The translations under genes were made by a program, and so were the position numbers. Shown here one piece after another: positions 56,713 through 64,000 of a DNA stretch of 64,000 nucleotides. The notes below the pieces were generated by a model, which saw only the letters and a program-made list of their open reading frames with translations, searched no databases and had not been told where the DNA came from. Source of the DNA: JABDIY01 sp963803875 (GTDB lineage Bacteria > Actinomycetota > Acidimicrobiia > Acidimicrobiales > SZUA-35); the NCBI GenBank assembly GCA_963803875.1, contig CAWDOA010000014.1:62001-126000 (forward strand). Direction: 5' to 3'. Numbering within the stretch: position 1 is the first letter of the stretch; each line of letters starts with the position of its first letter.

Positions 56713-56840
56713 CACCCCTCCAGGGGGGCCGTTCCACGGAAGTTCCGTTGTCGTCGCGGAGAACGGGCGCGGCGCTGCTGACGTTTGGCTCTAGCCAAAC
56801 AGAAGACGAATCGCGATGATTCGAACAGAAGGGAATCTCC

Positions 56841-57675
56841 ATGACGCGTCGAATTGTTGCTTTGCTGGGTTGCATCGCTTTGTTGGCCGCGTCGTGTGGC
56901 GGCTCCGATTTCTCGACCGCGGTGTCTTCGGGCTGCGATCTAGAGCGGCCTATGGAACCGGGCACCCATACCGGCGTGGTTACCTACGCAGATAGCGAAC
57001 AGCGATACTGGGTGGTTGTTCCGGCAAGCTATGACGGAACAAACCCGATGCCCGTGTACTTGCTGCTCCCCGGTGGGGCCGGGCGGGCCGAACCGGCATT
57101 GGCGGGCTGGGAACCACAATTCGCCGGACTGGATGCGCTCGTGGTTGCTCCCGATCGAGGGGGAACTATGAAAGATGTCGAAATGGTCCGGGCCCTCGTC
57201 GGACAAATAGGTTCGGACTACTGCGTTAGCGAATCCAATGTCTACGCAATAGCCGGCTCTTCAAGTGGAGTCTTGGCTGGTTGGCTCATGGCGTTGACTC
57301 CTGATGTCGTGGCCGCCTTTGCAGTCGGCATCGGAAACTTTCGCCCGGGCCGTGCTGAGCCCTCGGTCCCAGTCCCGCTTCATGCTTACACCGGCGACGC
57401 CGACCGCTCGGTGGTTGCGGGATCGGTTGGATACTGGGCGGCTCACAACGGCTGTGACAGCGCTCCAACCGTCACCGACTTGGGTTCGGGAATCACGTGG
57501 AATCACTATGAGGGGTGTGACGCCCGTCGAGTTCTACGATTTCGCCGGAATGGGTCACAAGGTGCCGGCCCATGACTGCTTCGGCCAGTCGACCTATTGC
57601 GAAGAATACGAAGAGTACGACTACATGCAGGAAGTGTCGAAATTCTTCGCGGCGCATCCCTTGGACGATCGCTAA
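56841..57675 (+). CDS. Secreted esterase/depolymerase-like alpha/beta-hydrolase lipoprotein (frameshift near 57522)
   Basis: A lipoprotein signal peptide with LLAASCGGS is followed by an alpha/beta-hydrolase similar to poly(3-hydroxybutyrate) depolymerase-like LpqC proteins. The nucleophile elbow is AIAGSSSGVLAGW and the oxyanion region is VYLLLPGGAGR. The frame breaks near 57519-57524; the next frame supplies VEFYDFAGMGHKVPAHDC with the catalytic-His region and the end of the protein. One extra base fits. The stop lies 20 bases before the 185-bp tandem repeat. Confidence 0.8.
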
Positions 57676-57694
57676 ACGTTTCCCCATGATTATC

Positions 57695-58064
57695 CAGGCC
57701 AAAATGGAGCACTGGCTGCAACAGTTCCATGTAGCGAGGCGGAGTAGTTCGTGAAGCGAGCGTCAGCGAGTGAGGACACGAACGACCCGGCGAGCCCAAG
57801 TCCCAGCGCAGCGGCCAAGCCGGCGGCCACAATCAAGGCCACGGGCTCAAGCCTCCGTGGCGCCTGAACGGGCACGCTGCAGGCCAAAATTGAGCGCTGG
57901 CTGCAACAGTTCCATGTAGCGAGGCGGAGTAGTTCGTGAAGCGAGCGTCAGCGAGTGAGAACACGAACTACCCAGCGAGCCCAAGTCCCAGCGCAGCGGC
58001 CAAGCCGGCGGCCACAATCAAGGCCACGGGCTCAAGCCTCCGTGGCGCCTGAACGGGCACGCTG
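57695..58064 (+). repeat. Two tandem 185-bp units of the dispersed repeat
   Basis: Two head-to-tail units start with CAGGCCAAAAT at 57695 and 57880, exactly 185 bases apart. A third start (CAGGCGAAAC) follows at 58065. The units differ at only a few positions. Each holds GTAGCGAGGCGGAGT, an inverted repeat GTAGTTCGTG (57929-57938 in unit 2) with CACGAACTAC (57962-57971), and the GGCTCAAGCCTCCGTGGCGC end. The left ~40 bases are not shared with the 1.9 kb copy. It lies between the convergent esterase and HEPN genes, and unit 2 encodes the last residues of the HEPN protein. No other gene is seen in 57676-58017. Confidence 0.95.
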
Positions 58065-58903
58065 CAGGCGAAACTACAGGCGAAATCAGCGTCATCACCA
58101 GGACCATCAGGGTGATGAATGCGACGAACAGCCACTCCATCCGGTTGCGGCTGAGCAGCTCGGCTTCGAGCTGGATTCGCAGTCGCTCGGCTTCGTTGGC
58201 CATGGTGTTCACCCGGTTCTCGGCGGCGCTGAGTTTGAGTTGTTTGCCGGCAGCGGCACGTCGGGTGGCGGTCAGTTGGTCGGTCAGCTCACCATACCGT
58301 CGCTGGAGGTCCTCGAAGGCGGCTTCGGTCTTGCGGAGTTGTGCGATCAGGGCGACCGAGTCGGGCGCGGACCGAGGACTCCAGCGGTAGGTCGCTGTCG
58401 CCTCGCGCCGGATCGTGTAGTTCGCCCCGCAGCGCACGGAGGCGGCTGGTCTCCTCCGGGGCGACGGGCGCCACCAGCCGTTCCATGGCGAGCAGAAGCC
58501 GGTCCGAGTAGCTCGATTCGGACGGGAGGTTGAAATGGGCCCACAGATTCCGGGCCTCGACCAGGTGACCGACCATGGGCCGAAGGTCTTCTTTGAAGAA
58601 GTCGGCGAATACCGGGCCCCAGAAACGTCGAATGACCAGGAGCTGGAACAGCGGATCGGTCACGCCGCTCGAGTCGGTGCGTCCGAGCTTGTCGGCGGCG
58701 GCGAGATTCCACGGGGTCTCGTCGTCGCTGCCGAAGTGGTCGATCATCTGCTTTTCCACGAACGACGCCATGGACGAACCGAAGATTTCGAACGCTCGGC
58801 CAACAGCGCGTGTCGGCCGATGGCGATATCGGGTGTTCGGGGTGTGGTGGGCATCGTTGCGTTCGTCGGTCCTCGCAGTCTCTCTTCGGATCGGGGACGT
58901 CAT
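58018..58903 (-). CDS. Swt1-type HEPN domain protein with coiled coil and C-terminal membrane anchor (one frameshift)
   Basis: Residues ~33-165 match the Swt1-like HEPN domain: VGRAFEIFGSSMASFVEKQM, RRFWGPVFADFFKEDLRP and VEARNLWAHFNLPSESSYSD. The HEPN RNase motif R-X4-H is intact (R118, H123). The frame shifts near 58364-58368; the other frame gives a coiled coil (ALIAQLRKTEAAFEDLQRRY through LRIQLEAELLSRNR) and one membrane helix (WLFVAFITLMVLVMTLI). One extra base fits. The final ~16 residues and stop lie in the 185-bp repeat. A membrane-tethered ribonuclease, possibly defensive, is suggested; nothing similar in its immediate neighbourhood confirms this. Confidence 0.75.
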
Positions 58904-58988
58904 TTCTGAACCGGCTCGACGCCGTACGGAAGCACCGGCCGTCCGACCAGTCGCTGCCGACGCGATTCCTCAAGAACGGCTCAAGGAA

Positions 58989-60649
58989 ATGCCGTTGAGC
59001 ACAATGTGCAGGGAAACCGTCTTCTCCTCTCCCCCGGCCTCGTCCTCGCCGGCGGCATCGCCTCCGCGACCGCGTGGCTCGTCGCTCTGCTGTTCTTCGA
59101 CGTCACCGACGAGAACGGCCTGGTGCTCGCCGGCTGCGTCCGGCGCGATCGGTGCGTTGGGTGGAATGATCGGCGCGCTCTGGCAGAACTACACGACCAG
59201 GCACACCCAGGAGTACATCGCCCTGCAGGAGCATCAGGCCAAGCATGACCCGCTCACCGGTTTGTTCAACCGCAATGCGCTCTTCGGCGAGCTCGAACGC
59301 TCGATCGCACGAGCCCAGGCCAGCCGACACCGTTCTCGGCGTGCTGTTCCTCGACCTCGATCGATTCAAGGTGATCAACGACTCGATGGGACACGAAGCC
59401 GGGCGACGAGCTGCTCCGTATCGTTGCTGATCGTCTGTTGGGCACGGTCCGCGGCAGCGACCTGGTCGCCCGTTTCGGTGGGGACGAGTTCGTCGTCGTC
59501 TGCCGCGACCTGCTGTCCGAACAGTCGGTTCTGGCGGTGGCCAAGCAGATCCTGAAGTCCTTCGCCGAACCGGTCTCGCTCTACGGTGGGGCCCAGGTCG
59601 TGTCGACCAGTATCGGTATCGCCATCGCCCGCCCCGACGACACCCGCCGCTCCGACGACCTCGTCCGCGACGCCGACGCTGCGATGTACAAGGCCAAGAA
59701 GGCCAAATCGGGGTTCGCGGTGTTCGACGAGGTCCAGCGCCTGCAGGTCATCGATCGCCTCGACATCGAGCGGGATCTGGTGCAGGCGATGGAGCAGGAA
59801 CAACTGGTGGTCTACTACCAGCCCCTCATCGACGTGCAGGCCAAGCGGCTCTACGGCTTCGAGGCTCTCGTGCGTTGGAACCATCCGAGCCGTGGCATCA
59901 TCGGACCGGGCGACTTCCTCGGCGTTGCCGAGGAGACCGGCATGATGGGCCGCATCGGCGAACTCGTGCTCCGGGAAGCGTGTGCTCAGGCTGCGGTGTG
60001 GAACCATCTGAGCCCGGATGCCCAAAGTGTCAAGATGGGCGTCAACATCGCCGAGCAGCAGCTGCTCGACGGCAACTTCCCGTATCTGGTCGCCGACGTG
60101 ATCGAGTGGTCGGGTCTGCCGCCTGAACAGCTGGTACTCGAGATCACCGAGAACGTGATCGTCGACCATCTGGCTGGCTTGTCGATCCTCCGCGACATCC
60201 GAGAGCTGGGTGTGAGCCTGGCGATCGACGACTTCGGCACCGGTCAGAGTTCGCTGAGCTACATCCAACAGTTCGACATGGTCTCGACCCTCAAGGTCGA
60301 CAAGACCTTCGTGGATGACATGGGCAGCGGCGTCAACCGGGCGATCATCGAGGCGGTGGTGGCCATGGCCCGAGCACTCAACCTCGAGGTGGTCGCCGAG
60401 GGTGTCGAGAGCGAACACCAGATGCGGGAGCTTCTCGACTTCGGCGTTCACATCATGCAGGGGTACCTGTTCAACGCACCGGTCGCCGGTGAGGCAATCG
60501 ATCCGACCTCGTGGTTCAACTCCCGAGAAATGCAGCAGGAGGCCGAGATGATCAACCCCGACGCTCCCGGCTTGTCGTCTGCGGAAGTGAGCTTGGCGTT
60601 CACACGGACCCTCGATCACACCAGGGCCCGCCCAAGGCGCCTCGGATAG
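58989..60649 (+). CDS. Membrane GGDEF-EAL protein, c-di-GMP synthase/phosphodiesterase (multiple frameshifts)
   Basis: Two N-terminal helices (LVLAGGIASATAWLVALLFF and GAIGALGGMIGALW) lead to a GGDEF domain (HDPLTGLFNR, FLDLDRFKVIND, RFGGDEFVVV) and an EAL domain (GFEALVRW, VNIAEQQL, EITENVIV, IDDFGTGQSSL, LKVDKTFV, VAEGVES). Both catalytic signatures are intact, so the protein could make and degrade c-di-GMP. Extra bases near 59134, 59324 and 59403, plus an uncertain start, break the N-terminal third; from 59438 the frame is open to the end. The start (58989 or GTG 59006) is unresolved. Confidence 0.88.
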
Positions 60650-60767
60650 TCGTCACCACCCGAGGGCTCCGCACGGTGTCAGGAGCAGCTTTTTCGCAGG
60701 AGCAGCTCCTCTGACCGGCGCCACGACCCCCTGAGTTCGTCGCCGATCGTGGCCGTTTGTACGATCG

Positions 60768-61911
60768 ATGGATATGACCAGCAGGGCCACAACGATTCCA
60801 CTGGGCCGAGTCTTCGGTATCCCCGTACGGATGAGCTGGTCCGTTGTCGCAGTCGCACTGGTCGGATCGTGGCTCCTGGCCACCGATGTGTTCCCTTCGA
60901 TCGACGACGACCTCTCGCTTCGATCGAGGCTGATGCTCGCCGGTTCCGGAGTCATCTTCTTCCTCGGATCGATCCTCGCTCACGAGTTCGGCCACGCGTT
61001 GGCGGCGCGCCGTCACGGGATCCAGACCAGTTCGATTCGACTGTGGATTTTCGGAGGGGTAGCAGCGCTCTCCAGCCCGGCCCGCACACCTCTAGCGGAG
61101 TTCCAAATCGCCATCGCAGGGCCCGGTACCAACGCTGCCTTGGCAGGTGCCTTCACGGGCATCGCTGCCTTCGCCCGACAGTTCGGAGCCCCCGAAACGA
61201 TTACGATGGTTGCCGGGGGTTTGGCGGTCCTCAATCTGTTGCTCACGGTTACCAACCTGGTGCCGGCTGCACCCCTCGACGGTGGCAAGGTGCTCACGAG
61301 CATCCTGTGGGCCAAGACAGGCCGTCCCGAGTGGGCCAGGCTCATCAGCGCCGCGAAGTGGGCTCGTCGCCGGCCTGCTAGTTATCTCCTACGGCTCCTA
61401 CGAGTTGGTCGTTCTGGATCGGGTCAGCGGCTTCTACACCGGGTCGATTGGCGTCTTCATCCTTCTTGCAGCCCGGGCCGACGTGGTCAGCGCATCGATC
61501 CGAAGCAGTCTGGCCAGAACATCGGTAGGTGAGATCCTGTGGCAGTACCCGCCGGCGGTGTATGACTCCGCATCGCTGGTCGACATCGAACGACACCTCG
61601 GGCTCGAGGCGGTCTCGGTTCCGGTCCAGCGGTGGGAACACCAGACCATCGGCTATCTGAGTACTGCGGTCCTCGGTGACATACCCGCTGCTCACCATTC
61701 GTGGACCTCGGTGGGTGAGGTGATGACGCCGACCGAGTACGTCCCGGCGGCTTGGACCTCAGAGTCGTTGTTGACCGCTCTGGAACGAATTGGACCTGAA
61801 CCGATCCAGATGGTCGGTCGCGATCCAGAGACCGGAGCCGTGGTTGGCACTGCGACTCCTCGACAATTTGCCCATCTCATGCGCCAACCTCGCCTCTGGG
61901 GCCGTGCGTAG
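60768..61911 (+). CDS. Site-2 protease family zinc metalloprotease with CBS-like tail (frameshift near 61360)
   Basis: An intramembrane metalloprotease of the M50 family. The zinc motif is HEFGHA, and the third ligand is in NLVPAAPLDGGKV. About six membrane helices are predicted. The frame breaks near 61359-61362; the next frame continues LVAGLLVISYGSYELVVLDR and the C-terminal CBS-like region (VGEVMTPTEYVPAAWTSESL). One extra base fits. Similar actinobacterial proteins (Rip3-type) cleave membrane regulators. It lies 118 bases downstream of the GGDEF-EAL gene. Confidence 0.85.
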
Positions 61912-61959
61912 GTTCAGTCGATCGGAATATCGGATCGGTTCGCGGCGTTTGACCGATAC

Positions 61960-62288
61960 ATGAGCGGTACCGAAGGCACACCAGCACCTGTTCAGATCGA
62001 TTTCTACTGGCGACCAGGCTGCCCTTTTGCATGATGTTGGAGCGGTCGTTGCACAAACTCGGTCTTCCGCTCGTCAAACACAACATCTGGGACAACCCAG
62101 CCGACGCAGCCTTTGTGCGGTCGGTGGCCAGCGGAAACGAAACGGTGCCCACGGTACGGGTCGGCGAAATCTCCCTGGTCAACCCCAGTGCGAAAGAAGT
62201 GGCCTCGGTTGCCGCCAGCGAATACCCAGGGTTCGTTCCAGACAAACCAACCCCCAAGGGTGTTCGGGCTGTGTTGCGCCGCAACTGA
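61960..62288 (+). CDS. Glutaredoxin/mycoredoxin-like protein (frameshift near 62025)
   Basis: The first frame reads MSGTEGTPAPVQIDFYWRPG then CPF and stops. The next frame continues at once with MMLERSLHKLGLPLVKHNIWDN, GNETVPTVRVG and the C-terminal end. Adding one T to the TTTT run at 62025-62028 restores CPFC, the redox site, and a ~109-residue protein. VPTV is the cis-Pro loop typical of glutaredoxins. It is probably a mycoredoxin-type thiol enzyme. Confidence 0.8.
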
Positions 62289-62398
62289 ATCTCTGCTTCA
62301 CTCTACGTGACATCTCACGAGCGAATTCACACGGAAGTCCGTACCAATCCGCCTGCAGTCTTCGAGAGGTCGCCGCCGCAACAGTAAGAGGAAGTCCC

Positions 62399-62647
62399 GT
62401 GACGAACCAAACCAGCCGAAAGGCTCTACACGCGTACGTAACCCAAGATGCTCACGAGCAGTGGCACGGATTCGCTGCTGAGCAAGGTGTCAGCGTGAGC
62501 GCCATTCTCGAAGCGCTCGCTCCAGCTCTCCGGGGCAAACCGGAAGGCACTGAGGATCGATCGGTTGAACTCGCAGTGATCGTCACCGACGCTCGACGGA
62601 TCGACGCAAAACGACGTCGCCGTAGTCAGAGTGCCAGCGGGTTCTGA
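62399..62647 (+). CDS. Small ribbon-helix-helix-like protein
   Basis: An 82-residue protein whose core (KALHAYVTQDAHEQWHGFAA then GVSVSAILEALAPAL) looks like a strand followed by two helices, as in small RHH or CopG-like DNA-binding proteins. The C-terminus is very basic (RIDAKRRRRSQ). GTG start with AAGAGG upstream. A similar unassigned family seems common in actinobacteria. The target and partner, if any, are unknown. Confidence 0.6.
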   Translation: MTNQTSRKALHAYVTQDAHEQWHGFAAEQGVSVSAILEALAPALRGKPEGTEDRSVELAVIVTDARRIDAKRRRRSQSASGF

Positions 62648-62732
62648 TCCATAATCCTCTACGGTCTGCTCGTCGCCTACCCGAGTACTCCAGCTTCCCG
62701 GTGTCGGCTACGCCTGCGATACGGTCAGTATC

Positions 62733-63599
62733 GTGACAGATGACGTCGACAGTGCGGAATTCCTGACGCTTGGCGAAGTTGCCGAACGTCGCGGACTTCA
62801 TTACATGACTGTCTACAGGCATGTGCGGACCGGCCGTCTGCCGGCCACAAAAGAAAACGGCGAATGGAAGGTACGGGCTGCCGACCTCGACGCCAAACCC
62901 CGCAGCGCAAGCAAGGGAAAGCCGGGGCGGGCCGATATAGCGCAACGGGTCCCAGCTCTAAAGGACCGCCTGCTTGCGGCCGATGAACCGGGAGCATGGG
63001 GAATCGTAGAAAACTGTCTCAGCGGGGGAGCCGATCCGGTTGAACTCCACCACCAACTCATCATTCCCGCCCTCGGACAGATCGGCGATGGATGGAGCGC
63101 AGGCGAGATGGGTATTGTCGATGAGCACACCGCTACGGCCATCACCTACCGAGTGGTGGCCCGACTCGGCCCGTTGATGAGAACCAGAGGACGGCCTCGC
63201 GGCGCGATCGTCATCGGCGCAGTCACGGGCGATCCCCACGCGCTCGCCGTTTCGATCGTCGCTGACCTGTTACGTGCGGCGCAATTCAATGTGATCGATC
63301 TCGGGGGAAACACACCAGTTGACTCGTTCGTTGATTCGATTTCCGCCACCGACCAGTGCCGGGCGGTCGGTATTTCGGCCTCGATTCCGGCCGATCAGCT
63401 GGTGCGCGAGACCGTGTCCGTGATTCGGGCCGCTCATCCCGACCTTGCGGTGCTTGTGGGAGGAACCGGAATCAAGGATGCGGCCCATGCCACATCGCTT
63501 GGTTCAGCAGGACACGCAGAAACCTCCCGGGACATCGTGCCGCTGTTCGAATCGGCCATTGAGGCCAGGTTCGACCCACAAACCGTGACCGCAAAATGA
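62733..63599 (+). CDS. HTH regulator with cobalamin-binding domain
   Basis: The N-terminus is an excisionase-type winged HTH (FLTLGEVAERRGLHYMTVYR, then GRLPATKENGEWKVRAADLD). A B12-binding helical domain (about 75-145) contains GDGWSAGEMGIVDEH, and a Rossmann B12-binding domain (about 150-285) has GDPHALAVSIVADLLRA and VIDLGGNTPVDSF. The axial His is kept in GDPH; the Gly of D-x-H-x-x-G is Ala. CarH/LitR-type photoreceptors share this plan but usually have a MerR-type HTH. Light or B12 sensing is inference. ATGA overlap with the next gene. Confidence 0.78.
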   Translation: MTDDVDSAEFLTLGEVAERRGLHYMTVYRHVRTGRLPATKENGEWKVRAADLDAKPRSASKGKPGRADIAQRVPALKDRLLAADEPGAWGIVENCLSGGADPVELHHQLIIPALGQIGDGWSAGEMGIVDEHTATAITYRVVARLGPLMRTRGRPRGAIVIGAVTGDPHALAVSIVADLLRAAQFNVIDLGGNTPVDSFVDSISATDQCRAVGISASIPADQLVRETVSVIRAAHPDLAVLVGGTGIKDAAHATSLGSAGHAETSRDIVPLFESAIEARFDPQTVTAK

Positions 63600-64000
63600 G
63601 CCAGAACTTCGACCCCAGCCAATTCGCCGCCGATCTGCTTCGGGCCCACGACTACCGCACACCGACGGCTGCACTATCGGTCGTCGATCCCAACGCCTCG
63701 CTCGACGATGCCTACCTCGTGCAGGTGGGCGTTCTCGCCGACTTGATTCGACGCAATGATCCGGTGATCGGCGCCAAAGTCGGTGTACACGACCGCCGAC
63801 CGGTCTTCAGCCTCTATCCCCGGTCGTCGTTGATGGGCACATTCGAGGTAGTCGACCGATCCAAGCTGATCGAACCGGTGGTCCAACCGGTGATCGTGCT
63901 CAGACTGTTCAAACCGTTGGCTGGAACCAACATCACCGAAGGGCAGGTGCAGGATGCCACCCAGAGCGCCGTCGCCGGCATCGAGGTCATCGATTTTCGG
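63596..64000 (+). CDS. 2-keto-4-pentenoate hydratase-like protein (MhpD family), 3' partial
   Basis: The 5' 135 codons of a gene running off the window. DYRTPTAALSVVDPNASLDDAY and DPVIGAKVG are typical of the MhpD/fumarylacetoacetase-related hydratases, and the segment ends AGIEVIDFR. Where E-x-E metal ligands are expected (EPEIAF in the family) the sequence reads VQPVIVL, so the first ligands appear changed. Coupled to the B12-binding regulator by ATGA. An aromatic-acid or sterol side-pathway enzyme would fit, but the changed ligands leave the activity open. Confidence 0.7.
   Translation, partial: MSQNFDPSQFAADLLRAHDYRTPTAALSVVDPNASLDDAYLVQVGVLADLIRRNDPVIGAKVGVHDRRPVFSLYPRSSLMGTFEVVDRSKLIEPVVQPVIVLRLFKPLAGTNITEGQVQDATQSAVAGIEVIDFR

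Noticed and set aside
59375..60619. 414-residue reading frame on the minus strand
   Set aside because: It lies wholly opposite the conserved GGDEF-EAL domains and has Asp/Glu/His-rich composition typical of an antisense shadow of a high-GC gene.

Overview
The window looks like a chromosomal segment of a high-GC actinobacterium. The best guess is an Acidimicrobiia (Ilumatobacter-like) lineage, because it carries a BldD regulator, a DUF3097 protein, a mycofactocin-type glycosyltransferase, many GTG starts, Thr/Pro-rich secreted linkers and a large inositol-use operon. No rRNA, tRNA, CRISPR array, prophage or insertion sequence was recognised.

Layout. 0-5 kb: RDD membrane protein, uppS, a dispersed repeat, recO, a two-gene operon of unknown function and a DinG/XPD-type helicase. 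6-10.5 kb: an SGNH lipoprotein and the minus-strand operon phoH-ybeY-corC-era, in which each gene overlaps the next by 4 bases. 10.6-15.2 kb: a membrane pseudokinase, bldD, and the operon hrcA-dnaJ-rsmE. 15.3-19.7 kb: a large HD-GYP protein fused to lamin-tail domains, and a photolyase. 19.8-30.2 kb: rpsT, lepA, an orphan mftF-like glycosyltransferase, a GH1 beta-glucosidase, holA, a folP2-type gene, pirin, comEC and comEA. 30.3-41 kb: a CnoX-type thioredoxin, SixA phosphatase, fatty-acyl-AMP ligase, a DUF1801 protein, an SHMT-like enzyme paired with a PhyH dioxygenase, a three-gene ABC exporter, and a secreted phosphodiesterase-like enzyme with three internal repeats. 41-51.3 kb: a minus-strand inositol cluster (iolE, substrate-binding protein, permease, ATPase, iolC, iolB, LacD-type aldolase, two Gfo/Idh dehydrogenases). 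51.4-58 kb: a trypsin-like lipoprotein, nfuA, a DUF454 protein, an ABC-F ATPase, an SGNH hydrolase, a DUF3097 protein and an esterase-like lipoprotein. 57.7-64 kb: a 185-bp tandem repeat, a membrane-anchored Swt1-type HEPN protein, a GGDEF-EAL protein, a site-2 protease, a glutaredoxin, an RHH-like protein, a B12-binding regulator and a partial hydratase.

How the genes work together. The inositol cluster imports and isomerises myo-inositol through IolG, IolE, IolB and IolC; iolD and iolA are not in the window. Three c-di-GMP-linked proteins occur: BldD with its ligand signature, an HD-GYP protein and a GGDEF-EAL protein.

Quality warning. At least eleven genes can be read through only by assuming one or more single-base indels, mostly one extra base. 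The indels become dense after 45 kb, especially in the inositol permease and the GGDEF-EAL gene. Sequencing or assembly error is the simplest explanation, because conserved sequence resumes exactly in another frame each time. The most unusual biology is the dispersed and tandem repeat sitting at gene 3' ends, the HEPN membrane protein whose stop codon lies inside that repeat, the HD-GYP/lamin-tail fusion, and the long permease with extra membrane segments.
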